Positions 46,338 through 54,439 of a stretch of 64,000 nt of DNA are shown one piece after another. Made by a program: the position numbers and the translations under genes. Numbering within the stretch: the stretch's first letter is position 1; every line of letters begins with the position of its first letter. The notes under the pieces are model-generated. The model made no database searches and was not told the DNA's origin. It saw only the letters and a list, made by a program, of their open reading frames with translations. The DNA is from Nitrospira sp. (GTDB taxonomy: Bacteria; Nitrospirota; Nitrospiria; Nitrospirales; Nitrospiraceae), in NCBI GenBank assembly GCA_022226955.1, contig CP092079.1, forward strand, positions 2,879,043-2,943,042. The letters are read 5' to 3'.

Positions 46338-47357
46338 ATGACGCGACAAACCGTACGTGTTCTTTCAGGCCTCCCCCGTTTTGATGGTATCAGCACGGAT
46401 CAGTACAGTATCCAGGCCGAGTACATCCACGAGGACGATACATTCACAAACGGTATGCGATTGTTTTTCCGGGCGAGCGGATTTGATCTTGTCCTAATGA
46501 ATAGCAGTACACGAGGCTTGTTTGGTCTCTGCTTAATGCGGTGGCTATGGCCGTTTCATCAGTGGCGGCTGGTGTCGCTTGATGTTCATTTGAACGAGCC
46601 GGTTGGGTGGAAGCAGCGGATTGCGACGGTGCTCAAACGCGTTCTCCTCAAAAAAGTGGATTTGCATATCCTATTCTTTACTGATTTGTCGGGGTATGCT
46701 CGCTGGTTTGGAATTACTGATGCTAAAGCTGTATTTGTTCCCTTCAAGGTCAACTCCTGGGAAATCATTTCTCATGAAAAAGCCATGGGAGATGAGGGGG
46801 AATATGTGTTCTGTGGCGGCAGAAGCCTTCGGGATCTTGAGACCTTCAAGCGTGCGATGGCACAGGTGTCATGTCCGGGCTTGTTGTTGTACCAACAGGA
46901 TCCGTCATTTATGGCCATGCATGGAACACCCGTCGATCTCAGCGGGTTGCCGTCGAATGTGCGTCCAGAGCGACATGATGGGAATAACGATACATGGATT
47001 GACTATATCCGGAGAGCAAAGATCGTCGTGATTCCCGCGTTCGCGAATAGTATTTATGCTCCCGGCCTGAGTTTGTATTTGCTTGCGATGGCTCTTCGTC
47101 GGTGCGTCATCATTTCAGAAGGACCGCAAACTCGTGGCCTCTTAGACAAGGAAGCCGTCATCGTGCCTCCTGAAGATCCTGGCGCGTTGGCTCGAGCTAT
47201 TGGTAAAGTCTGGGAGGACAAGGCTTTCAGAAACCAAGTTGCTGACGCTGGCCGCAAATATGCTGAGCGATGCGCAGGAGAGGATCGAATGCTTTTGGAT
47301 ATTGCGAATGCATGCGGAAATTTGTTGAAGGCATCGGTGAAAGAGGGCACGGTATGA
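46338..47357 (+). CDS. GT4-like glycosyltransferase, divergent
   Basis: A 339-residue protein with a weak GT-B pattern. The N-terminal half lacks the glycine loop but has FDLVLMNSSTRGLFG. The C-terminal half has YVFCGGRSLRDLETFKRAM, an AKIVVIPAFANSIYAPGLSLYLLAMAL region in place of EX7E, and the late VIVPPEDPGALARAIGKVW that is standard for GT4. Both motif Glu residues are missing. It is more AT-rich than the genes upstream, as is the next gene, which may point to separate acquisition. The stop overlaps the FkbM start by four bases. Confidence 0.65.
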   Translation: MTRQTVRVLSGLPRFDGISTDQYSIQAEYIHEDDTFTNGMRLFFRASGFDLVLMNSSTRGLFGLCLMRWLWPFHQWRLVSLDVHLNEPVGWKQRIATVLKRVLLKKVDLHILFFTDLSGYARWFGITDAKAVFVPFKVNSWEIISHEKAMGDEGEYVFCGGRSLRDLETFKRAMAQVSCPGLLLYQQDPSFMAMHGTPVDLSGLPSNVRPERHDGNNDTWIDYIRRAKIVVIPAFANSIYAPGLSLYLLAMALRRCVIISEGPQTRGLLDKEAVIVPPEDPGALARAIGKVWEDKAFRNQVADAGRKYAERCAGEDRMLLDIANACGNLLKASVKEGTV

Positions 47358-48118
47358 GTATGGGTGAAAGATTGAAGGGGATGCGGAGCCGTTTCCGCCG
47401 GTATGGTGCTGCCTATGGCATGAGGAAAGGGGTATATACTCTTGCGAGGGCAGTCTGTGGGCATGGGCTTGTTTTGATCCCATTACCGGGCAGCAGGGAC
47501 AGTATCTTTTTACGCCGACACACTACAGATATTGCCGCATTTGAACAAGTATTTATTGGTCGGGAGTACGATCTTCCTACTGGTGAAATGAGTCCTAAAT
47601 TTATTATTGATGGTGGAGCCAATGTTGGCTGCGCAAGCATGTTCTTTGCGCAGAAATTCCCACAGGCAGCAATATGGGCTTTTGAACCAGAGGGTTCAAA
47701 CTATGAGGTTCTCCAACAGAACGGGAAGCGATTCAATAACATTACCACGATGAAGGCTGCAATTTGGAGCTCTGATACCCATGTGGAAATAGGGAACCCG
47801 AGTGATGAAAAGTGGGCATTTAGGGTTCAACAAGCCGCCGGGGACGCATCCTCTAGGATACAGGCGTTAAGTATACCTAGTATTATGAAGTTGGCCGGCG
47901 CCGACCGCGTGGATATCTTGAAGCTTGATATTGAGGGTGCTGAAAAGGAGCTTTTTAGTAGAGAGTGTGCGCAATGGATTGATCGGGTAGGGGTGATTAT
48001 TATTGAGCTCCATGATTGGATATTGCCTGGTTGTAGCGAGGCACTCTCAAATGCAACTAGGGGTCTTAGATGGATCCGTTCACAGATTGGCGAGAATACG
48101 ATTTTGATTAGAGAATAA
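47354..48118 (+). CDS. FkbM-family methyltransferase
   Basis: A 254-residue SAM-dependent methyltransferase. Motif I is FIIDGGANVGCASMFFA, the acidic ribose-binding part is WAFEPEGSNY, and the family motif is ILKLDIEGAEKELF. The length is normal. FkbM enzymes O-methylate hydroxyls of sugars and polyketides; here the target is probably the glycan. ATG 47354 is coupled to the preceding GT; ATG 47360 is an alternative. It is AT-richer than the cluster average. A perfect CATTCCC/GGGAATG inverted repeat follows the stop at 48121, but it lacks a terminator T-run. Confidence 0.8.
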   Translation: MSMGERLKGMRSRFRRYGAAYGMRKGVYTLARAVCGHGLVLIPLPGSRDSIFLRRHTTDIAAFEQVFIGREYDLPTGEMSPKFIIDGGANVGCASMFFAQKFPQAAIWAFEPEGSNYEVLQQNGKRFNNITTMKAAIWSSDTHVEIGNPSDEKWAFRVQQAAGDASSRIQALSIPSIMKLAGADRVDILKLDIEGAEKELFSRECAQWIDRVGVIIIELHDWILPGCSEALSNATRGLRWIRSQIGENTILIRE

Positions 48119-48204
48119 CTCATTCCCAGGGAATGACAGCACCCTGGCGGTCAAAGCGGTGTTGAGTGCGTCGAAGACAGATTATGCGTCGTCATGCTGG
48201 TGGA

Positions 48205-48306
48205 TGTAGTCTCAGGCGATTCGGTTCGACGATAGCTTCCGAGCGCGAGATTCGGTTGTGGTACACCCGATCAGGCAAGTTTGATGAGAACGCCTTCATC
48301 AAGCAC
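48205..48306 (+). pseudogene. Remnant of an IS3-family transposase (orfB), + strand
   Basis: The stretch aligns by eye with the orfB of the element at 48546-49750. TCAGGCGATTCGGTTCGAC corresponds to the QAIRLDN coding part. After an internal deletion, TTGTGGTACACCCGATCAGG and the following bases encode LWYTRSGKFDENAFIKHR, against LWHIQPGKPDQNALIERY in the later copy. It is an old, deleted fragment of a related IS, with no complete gene left. Confidence 0.55.
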
Positions 48307-48488
48307 CGACATCCCCCGTCTTGAGTAGCAGCTACGATTAGAGTCCATGTGCTACTGTAACTGGTTTGCTGGCCAATTGCCTCGCATAGGCGGCGGGCGT
48401 CAGTCCGCCCAATCATTTTTTCGGTCGATCCTCGTTATATTCGCGTCGCCATGATTCAATGACAGCTTGTGCATGGGCGAGGTTCAGG
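48299..48488 (-). pseudogene. C-terminal remnant of another IS3-family transposase, minus strand
   Basis: Read on the minus strand, the bases encode NLAHAQAVIESWRREYNEDR, then after a stop LGGLTPAAYARQLASKP, then further stops before LLLKTGDVGA and a terminal TGA. This is the C-terminal end of an IS3-type orfB (the DDE domain end with YNxxRPH-like sequence), broken by at least three nonsense codons. Its 5' side is cut off exactly where the first IS end copy begins at 48489, so a later insertion removed the rest. Confidence 0.65.
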
Positions 48489-48545
48489 CGTAAGCTCCCC
48501 GTAAATTGAGGCAGGCAAACGGAGAACGTTCTGGCACAATCGTCC
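48489..48545 (+). repeat. Extra copy of the IS left end
   Basis: The 57 bases starting CGTAAGCTCCCCG at 48489 are repeated imperfectly at 48546-48602; both copies share GGAGAAC and TTCTGGCA at the same spacing. It looks like the left terminus of a second, otherwise lost copy of the same IS type lying directly ahead of the present element. Confidence 0.6.
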
Positions 48546-48621
48546 CGTAAGCTCCCCGCAACTGTAGACAGCCATCAGGAGAACTTTCTGGCAAAATAGT
48601 CCCCCTAGCCAGGAGGTTTCC

Positions 48622-48888
48622 ATGCGTCAATCGACGTTCACCGAGATCCAAATCGTGTCGATCCTGAAAGAAGCCGATGCCGGCCGGCCGGTCAATGAGA
48701 TCTGGCGGCACTACGGGATTAGCTCCGCGACGTACTATAAGTGGAAAGCCAAATACGGCGGGCTAGAGGCGTCGGATGTGAAGCGACTCAAGGAGTTGGA
48801 ACACGAGAACGGCCGCCTGAAGCGGCTATATGCGGACTTGTCGCTGGAGAACGCCGCGCTGAAAGATGTCATCGCAAAAAAGCTCTAA
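48622..48888 (+). CDS. IS3-family OrfA (helix-turn-helix protein)
   Basis: An 88-residue protein, MRQSTFTEIQIVSILKEADA then an HTH with GISSATYYKWKAKYGG and a leucine-zipper tail (LKELEHENGRLKRLYADLSL). It binds the IS ends and forms the N-terminus of the OrfAB transposase. AGGAGG precedes the ATG. It appears intact. Its end carries the canonical slippery heptamer A AAA AAG at 48876-48882. Confidence 0.9.
   Translation: MRQSTFTEIQIVSILKEADAGRPVNEIWRHYGISSATYYKWKAKYGGLEASDVKRLKELEHENGRLKRLYADLSLENAALKDVIAKKL
48876..48882 (+). promoter_or_regulatory. Programmed -1 frameshift site (slippery heptamer)
   Basis: A AAA AAG lies in the OrfA frame two codons before its TAA stop, and the -1 frame continues directly into orfB. 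This is the standard IS3-family signal for making the OrfAB fusion transposase. Confidence 0.8.
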
Positions 48889-49736
48889 GGCCTGCTGAGC
48901 GGCGGGAGGTCGCCACCTATCTAGTCACGGTGAATGGTCTCCCGATTCAGCGGGCCTGTCGCGCAGTTGGACTTGGGCGAACGTACTATCGACCACGGAT
49001 CGATTGGGCACGGCGCGACGCCCCAGTCATTGCGGCGCTCACAACCCTGGTCGCAGCCAAGAGTCGCTGGGGCTTCTGGAAATGTGCGGACCGACTCCGG
49101 TTAGATGGGCATCCCTGGAATCCGAAACGGTTGTGGCGCGTGTACTGCCAGCTGCGGCTCAACTTGCCGCGGCGAACCAAGAAGCGGCTCCCGCTTCGCC
49201 TGCGTCAGCCGCTCGTAGTGGTGCCTCACCTAATGTGGTGTGGGCGGTAGATTTCATGAGCGATACACTGTACGGCGGACGACGATTCCGGACTCTGAAT
49301 AGTCTGGACGAAGGGGTTCGCGAAGGCTTGGCCATCGAGATCGATACGTCGCTCTCAGCCGAGCGGGTCATCCGTGTGCTGGAGCAAGTGGTCAGCTGGC
49401 GCGGGCAGCCCCAGGCGATTCGGCTCGACAATGGCCCGAAATTCATCGCTGAGCAGTTCAGCCGCTGGTGTGAAGAACGGGCTCAGTTGTGGCATATCCA
49501 ACCAGGCAAGCCAGATCAGAATGCCTTGATCGAGCGCTATAACCGAACGTATCGAACCGACGTGCTGAATGCCTATGTATTTGAGTCGTTGGAGCAGGTG
49601 CGTGAGATCAGTGCGGAATAGTTGCAGCGTGACAACGAAGAACGGCCCCATGATGCGTTGGCGGGCCTGCCCCCCCCCCGCCATGCATCGGGCCCAACTG
49701 GAAATCGGAAGTTCTCCGCTAACACTGTCTCGTTGA
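48882..49736 (+). pseudogene. IS3-family orfB transposase, disrupted by three lesions
   Basis: The DDE integrase part can be followed from ALRPAERREVATYLVTVNGL through VWAVDFMSDTLYGG (first Asp) and AIRLDNGPKF (second Asp) to PGKPDQNALIERYNRTYR (Glu). Three defects interrupt it. There is a frame change between about 49210 and 49230. A TAG replaces the expected Trp codon at 49619-49621. A C10 tract at 49670-49679 has one base too many, after which the expected end AMHRAQLEIGSSPLTLSR and its TGA lie in another frame. Confidence 0.8.
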
Positions 49737-49764
49737 CAGGGGTGCTTACGCGAGCTTCTGGGGA

Positions 49765-50607
49765 CTATCTTGCCGTAAATCCAGATGGAGTGGCTGGTGG
49801 AGTAGTGTCGGTCGGTGTGGTTGTACCGCCACACCCAATTCGCGCGTCCCGGCTCACCGCATAGTCATCATAGAAGATCGTCCCGACTCCATCTTGGGTG
49901 TAGGTGCGGACGCCACGGAATACGCTCTGCTGACCGGCGCGGTCCATCCACACGTTCGTCCGATTGGTTACCTGCGTACCATTGATCCACGCTTGCACCA
50001 CCCCGTTTTGCTGCCCTGGCGTGGCATAGGTCAGGCGAGTCTCCAAACACACCCACTGATTTTGCGGGATATTGGGTCCATAAATATTCTCGACCGAATC
50101 GCTCGTGCCCGGCGGGGTCCAATTTTTCTGGATAGACACCGAGAAGTTCGGACTTCCGAACATCATGACCCACCACATCGTTGTGAAGGCGTCGCCGTTA
50201 TACGAGGGGTGGAGGGTGATCTTGCTTGTGGTTTCATCGACCGTGAAATTGTCCATGTACATCCAGAATCGCGTATAGAGCGTGCCCGTGGTCGGTGCGG
50301 CGAGCAGACGGTCTTTGTAGCAACTTTGGTAGCCTGGGGTGATGCCCTGGTGGCCTCGAAAGGTCAGCTCCAGTGACTTGCTGCCTGTCCGTGGGCGCGT
50401 CCCTGTGGGGCGAATAACCCCATCATTGCCGGGGCACGATGACGACCATACGGTATCCATCGTCGCGTTTGAAGCATACTCAAACCCTTCATCCCAATCG
50501 ATCGTGGCATGGGCGACTACTGGCAGAATGGCGTTTGCCAGAATAACTACCAATGATGTTAGGAGTAGTCTGACCGTATTTTTTGAATGGGCATGCCATT
50601 TTCTCAT
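49765..50607 (-). CDS. Secreted jelly-roll / polysaccharide-lyase-like protein (paralogue 1)
   Basis: A 280-residue protein. A signal peptide (about residues 1-34, ending VVAHA) precedes a beta-rich domain with WDEGFEYASN, GSKSLELTFRGH, YTRFWMYMDNF, PQNQWVCLETRL and VQAWINGTQV. These fit a concanavalin-A-like or heparin-lyase-I-type fold. It would act outside the cell on glycans, as a lyase or binder; catalytic residues cannot be assigned. The end is a Thr/Pro linker and TPSGFTAR, where a fibronectin III domain would normally begin. GAGG lies 7 bases before its ATG. The stop is only 15 bases from the IS. Confidence 0.6.
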   Translation of the reverse strand: MRKWHAHSKNTVRLLLTSLVVILANAILPVVAHATIDWDEGFEYASNATMDTVWSSSCPGNDGVIRPTGTRPRTGSKSLELTFRGHQGITPGYQSCYKDRLLAAPTTGTLYTRFWMYMDNFTVDETTSKITLHPSYNGDAFTTMWWVMMFGSPNFSVSIQKNWTPPGTSDSVENIYGPNIPQNQWVCLETRLTYATPGQQNGVVQAWINGTQVTNRTNVWMDRAGQQSVFRGVRTYTQDGVGTIFYDDYAVSRDARIGCGGTTTPTDTTPPATPSGFTAR

Positions 50608-50683
50608 ATTTGTGACCTCATACTGGTGGTTTCTGCCGTGAGAAAAACGTGGCCTCTTCAGTGAAAAGCTTCCTTACTGAACC

Positions 50684-51571
50684 CTATCTGATAAATAGCC
50701 CGCTTGGTGTTGGTGGTGGCATCAGGCTTGGCTGTGGTGTTGGTTCCGGTTTTGTTTGAGGTGGTGGTGTTGGTTCCGGTACTGCTGGAGCCGGTGGTGT
50801 TGGTTGCGAAGGGGCTTCGCTTTGTGGCGGGGCTCCGGAACATCCGATTCGCTGATTGCCGACCGCCAGCTTGTCATAGTACAGATCGCCCTGTCCGTAT
50901 TGCACATAAAGCTGATTAAAGGTGAATTTTGCAGTAGGGCTGTTTTTCCCATTGGCCGTTGCGTCCCGCATAGGGAGATCATATCGCGCAATCACTTGAT
51001 TGCCATCGATCCATGCCTCAATGATTCCGTTTCGGACTCCAGGACCGCTCATTCTTATGTGTGTTTCAATGCAGGCCCATCGATTTTGGGGAATGTTAGC
51101 GCCAGAGATATTGAGAGTCTCTGTCCCTCCGTTAATACCTTGTACTGCGACTGTGAGAGTAGTTTGACCGAAAGGCATAATCCACCAAAAGCTTGGGTAG
51201 CAACAGGCTTCTCCCTGCAGCATCATCTTTGTTCCGACTTGGGCATCGGGGATAAAATTGTCCAGGTAAATGTAGTAGCGAGACCAAAGATCTTCCGTCG
51301 AGGTTCCAAAGTAGCGCTCTATATACGTGCCGCTTTGACTATGGTTTCCTATGAAGTGCTCTTTCAAAGAGTGTGTTCCCGAATAAACAGGGCTGGTTGC
51401 GTAGGACATTCCTCCAACGAGAGGATATCCCGTATTCCCTGGCTCTAGTTCATCTTCCCAAAATACAGCGGCATTTGCCCACGGGGATAAAAACGCTATA
51501 CAACTGAGGGCTATGCAGGTGGCTTTTACAATAGCTACAACTCCTTTGTTACGAACACTTTCCAGGCGCAT
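50684..51571 (-). CDS. Secreted jelly-roll / polysaccharide-lyase-like protein (paralogue 2)
   Basis: A 295-residue paralogue of the gene at 49765. It has a signal peptide (hydrophobic VAIVKATCIALSCIAFLSPW, cleavage after ANA) and the same beta domain: WSRYYIYLDNF, FWWIMPFGQ, IPQNRWACIETHI, IIEAWIDGNQV, YYDKLAVGNQRIGC. A Pro-rich linker of about 45 residues (PTPPAPAVPEPTPPPQ) leads to the terminal TPSGLFIR. ATG 51571 has AAAAGGGA 6 bases upstream; a longer frame to 51634 lacks such a site. It is probably a surface or matrix glycan enzyme or lectin, co-oriented with its paralogue. Confidence 0.6.
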   Translation of the reverse strand: MRLESVRNKGVVAIVKATCIALSCIAFLSPWANAAVFWEDELEPGNTGYPLVGGMSYATSPVYSGTHSLKEHFIGNHSQSGTYIERYFGTSTEDLWSRYYIYLDNFIPDAQVGTKMMLQGEACCYPSFWWIMPFGQTTLTVAVQGINGGTETLNISGANIPQNRWACIETHIRMSGPGVRNGIIEAWIDGNQVIARYDLPMRDATANGKNSPTAKFTFNQLYVQYGQGDLYYDKLAVGNQRIGCSGAPPQSEAPSQPTPPAPAVPEPTPPPQTKPEPTPQPSLMPPPTPSGLFIR

Positions 51572-51668
51572 GCGGTTTCCCTTTTCTTGCAGAGCTTGTC
51601 CGAGCATTGCCAGAGACATGGAAGACTCTGCCACATCTAACCTGGGTTCTCAGAACGGTTATTATTAA

Positions 51669-53780
51669 TTAATAGACGCTTTTACTTTTTTCACTTGAGT
51701 AGGGGCTTTCATTTCCTGCCTGGTCATAGGCCGTGATCACGAAGAAGTATGTGAATCCTTTTGTCAGACCGCTTGATACGTATTGAGTTGTTCCCGCTGT
51801 AAGAGTTGCAACGGGCGCTCCATATCCTCCCGAGGCGGTTGCGCGATATACCTTATACCCCGCGAGATCTGACTCGCCATTGGCGTTCCAGGATAGTGTC
51901 ACCGATCCTGTTGTCGGTTGTGACGCCGCCGCGATGGTCAGTGTCACTGGTACTGTTCGTGGAGTATTTGTAGCACCTGATGAGCTTACTGTAATGACGC
52001 CACTATAGCTTCCTACTGCCAGTCCTGCAATATTAACGCTTGCCACCACCGAGTTGCCTGATTGGGTTGCTGTTAGCCAGCTGGCGTTATCGGTAACAGT
52101 CCATGTTAGCGTTCCTGTGCCGGTATTGGTTATAACGACATTCTGCGTTGAGGGATTGCTCCCGTCTGCAGTGGCATTAAATGTAAGGCTTGTGGGGCTC
52201 ATGCCGATAGTTGGTTGGACTGCTGGTGCGGTTATTGTGAGGGTGATTGGCACGGTGACTGTTGCGGATCCCGTAGCGTAGAGAGTGACGATGCCGTTGT
52301 AGGTGCCTGCAGTGAGGCCTGTGGTGATGGGGCTAATCGTCACTACGCCGCCTCCGGTCCCAGATGTCGGGGAGTGCGATAGCCATGCCGCGCTATTGCT
52401 AACAGTCCATGTTAACGTGCCACTGCCGGTGTTTCTGATGGTCACTGACTGAGGCGTTGGATTTCCGCCTCCCTGTTGCGCTGTAAAGGTCAAGCTTCCA
52501 GGGGTTGCCCCTATTGCCGGAGGAGCAGGAGCTGCTGTGATCGTAAGCGAAACGGTCACAGTTTGAGGTGTGTTTGTAGCCCCGGAAGCGGCAATCGTGA
52601 TGGGAGCGGTGACTGTCCCAACGGATAAACCAGTTGTATTGACCGCAACCGATATCGTTCCGGCTCCGGTTCCCGAAGCAGGGCTCAGGCTGAGCCAGTT
52701 TGAGCTTTCAGTTGCCGTCCAGTTTAATGTGCCGCTTCCAGAGTTAGAAACAGAGATTGTTTTGTTTGTCGGGTTGCTACTTCCCTGAACGGCCGAGAAC
52801 GATAAGGTTGTTGCGCTTAGGCCGATGGTGGGAGTGGGAGCTGCGGTGACGTCAAAGCTTACTGCGACCACCTGCGGCGAGTTGGCTGCGCTAGCCCCGA
52901 CGATAGTAATCAGGCCGCTATGTGTTCCAACTGAAAGACCAGCGGGATTTACTCGTACGCTTATCGAGCCGAGGTTAGTGCCTGAGGCTGAGGAAGCATT
53001 ATTTAATATCAGCCAAGGGTTAGTAGAGGATGCTGTCCATGTTAACGTCCCTGGCCCTGTGTTGGCTATGGTGAGAGCCTGAGCCGCCGGACTAGGCCCA
53101 TTCTGAACCGCAGAAAATGATAAGACGCTTGGATTACGGGTGAGCGTGGGAAGCCCCACGGTTGGGTCAGGGTCTTCCTCTTGATAGGTCACGATTTGTG
53201 CTGTCCCTGGCAGTTCAGATAGAAGGCGCTGCATTCGGCCTGGCGGGTTTGGTCCACGTGCTCGGGATGGAGCTGCTGCGGCAACTCGCGTTGATGGCTG
53301 TGCGCTTCCCATCAGTGCGGAGGGAACTGCGGCGGCGGTTACCGGCGCAGTCGGTATGAGGGTCAGTGGCGCTGCAAAGCTCACCGCAGGAGACTGCTTG
53401 TCTGGGACAACCTCTTTGCTAGAGGTTGTCCCTGGCTCTGAGGCCATTATCTTTGCAGTGGCTGTATTGACAGTAGGTGTCAGTGGGGCTTGATTCATGG
53501 GTGCCGCACTGATTGTCTCGGTCTGGCTGCTGCCTGAGGGGGATGGTCGACGGACTAGACGATGTGATTTCCGCGCCGCTGACGATGAAGATTTTGTGGT
53601 AGGCGAGAGAGTTTTAGTTGGAGATGTATCGGTCTGCAATGACGAGTTCTCTCGAGTCGTCTCAGCTGCGCTGATGATTGCTGGCATTTGAATACCCAGT
53701 GAGATCAAGCTGGTCAGAGCCATGCCTAGTAGTATCCGTTGCGAAGTCTTGACGCTCAAAATAATCATTAAAAAATACAT
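51669..53780 (-). CDS. Secreted BACON-repeat protein with C-terminal fibronectin III domain
   Basis: A 703-residue protein. An N-terminal hydrophobic signal (residues about 13-38) is followed by a Ser/Thr/Pro/Ala-rich low-complexity segment to about 205. Four repeats of about 95-105 residues follow. Each has LSFSAVQ- or LTFTAQQ-like strand starts, NTGxGTLTWT, a WL pair and GLSVGTxxGxI, as in BACON domains. The last about 90 residues are a fibronectin III domain (VTLSWNANGESDLAGYKVYR). BACON and FN3 modules bind glycans or mediate adhesion, so an extracellular matrix role is probable. GGAGG lies upstream of ATG 53780. Confidence 0.75.
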   Translation of the reverse strand: MYFLMIILSVKTSQRILLGMALTSLISLGIQMPAIISAAETTRENSSLQTDTSPTKTLSPTTKSSSSAARKSHRLVRRPSPSGSSQTETISAAPMNQAPLTPTVNTATAKIMASEPGTTSSKEVVPDKQSPAVSFAAPLTLIPTAPVTAAAVPSALMGSAQPSTRVAAAAPSRARGPNPPGRMQRLLSELPGTAQIVTYQEEDPDPTVGLPTLTRNPSVLSFSAVQNGPSPAAQALTIANTGPGTLTWTASSTNPWLILNNASSASGTNLGSISVRVNPAGLSVGTHSGLITIVGASAANSPQVVAVSFDVTAAPTPTIGLSATTLSFSAVQGSSNPTNKTISVSNSGSGTLNWTATESSNWLSLSPASGTGAGTISVAVNTTGLSVGTVTAPITIAASGATNTPQTVTVSLTITAAPAPPAIGATPGSLTFTAQQGGGNPTPQSVTIRNTGSGTLTWTVSNSAAWLSHSPTSGTGGGVVTISPITTGLTAGTYNGIVTLYATGSATVTVPITLTITAPAVQPTIGMSPTSLTFNATADGSNPSTQNVVITNTGTGTLTWTVTDNASWLTATQSGNSVVASVNIAGLAVGSYSGVITVSSSGATNTPRTVPVTLTIAAASQPTTGSVTLSWNANGESDLAGYKVYRATASGGYGAPVATLTAGTTQYVSSGLTKGFTYFFVITAYDQAGNESPYSSEKSKSVY

Positions 53781-54124
53781 GGTTAAGGGCCTCCGTGTTG
53801 CTTGACCGCCCTGCGTGCTGGCATCTACCTCATGGCAGATGACTGGCCACGGATTTTAAAAAAGCAAGATCAGTGCCCTGCTGGGTTGCTAAAGGTGTAG
53901 TGCAATGACCAGCATGTCTTTGCTGGCTTTCCAATCAGTTAAATTGTTGTTATCCTAGGAGGCTGCAATTACAAACGTGCACACGGATGAGCAGAATTGT
54001 AGGAAGGAGAGAACAGGTAGAGTCTCTTAGGTCATTGCTAATCTTTGTTACGCGTATCCTGCTCCCTTTGAAATTGAGACCATCGTCAAGACATGGTCTT
54101 GGCATGAACCGAGGAGGTGGCAAG

Positions 54125-54220
54125 ATGGCAGCAGAAGCACTTGAACCGATTGAGCGGTGGATGGCCAAACGACGCGTCGTGCTGGGCGTGAGTATTCTGG
54201 GCTGCTACCGGTTTGATTGA
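54125..54220 (+). pseudogene. Short remnant of an IS3-type OrfA
   Basis: After GAGGAGG, an ATG at 54125 opens 31 codons (MAAEALEPIERWMAKRRVVL and ten more) ending TGA. The ERWMAKRRVVLGVSIL part resembles the start of IS3-type OrfA proteins that usually read ERWTAKRR..LVLSIL..GET. The sequence then jumps into the opposite-strand fragment at 54227, so the rest of the gene is deleted. Confidence 0.45.
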
Positions 54221-54226
54221 CCTACC

Positions 54227-54439
54227 CTACGCTAATTCGGCCTGCCGTTCGAGCTCCATCGGACTGAGATACCTCAACGTGGAGTGCCGCCGCCAGGGAT
54301 TGTAAAAGCGCTCAATGTAATCGAACACGTCGGCTTTCGCTTGGGCTTGCGTGCGGTACCGCGTCCGCGCGGTCTTCAGCGAGGAGAGGAAGCTTTCCAT
54401 CGCAGCGTTGTCCTAGCAGTTGCCGGAGCGGCTCACTGG
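54227..54439 (-). pseudogene. C-terminal remnant of an IS3-family transposase
   Basis: On the minus strand the bases encode SRSGNC, a stop, then DNAAMESFLSSLKTARTRYR, and on to FDYIERFYNPWRRHSTLRYL and SPMELERQAELA with a TAG at 54227. This is the end of an IS150-like orfB: the CWDNAxMESF motif has lost its Trp to TAG. About 70 C-terminal codons remain, without inverted ends. Confidence 0.75.

Larger units (their letters stand above)
48546..49750 (+). mobile_element. Decayed IS3-family insertion sequence
   Basis: About 1.2 kb bounded by imperfect inverted ends. The left end is CGTAAGCTCCCCG at 48546, with GGAGAACTT further in. The right end, read in reverse, is CGTAAGCACCCC, with GGAGAACTT at 49709-49717. 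It carries the two-frame orfA/orfB layout of IS3 elements. orfB is broken, so the element cannot encode its own transposase unless the lesions are sequencing errors. No matching target-site duplication was found, which fits rearrangement after insertion. Confidence 0.75.

Noticed and set aside
48121-48135. CATTCCC/GGGAATG inverted repeat after the FkbM gene as a terminator
   Set aside because: Only one base separates the arms and no T-run follows; a palindrome, but not a plausible hairpin.
50704-51448. Plus-strand open frames across the lyase-like paralogue 2
   Set aside because: They are Val/Trp-rich products of the Pro-rich linker and domain read backwards; the minus-strand gene has a signal peptide and ribosome site.
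51669-53160. Tandem similarity at about 280-300 base spacing considered as a CRISPR or DNA repeat array
   Set aside because: The periodicity is the coding of four diverged BACON domains; there are no identical short repeats or spacers.
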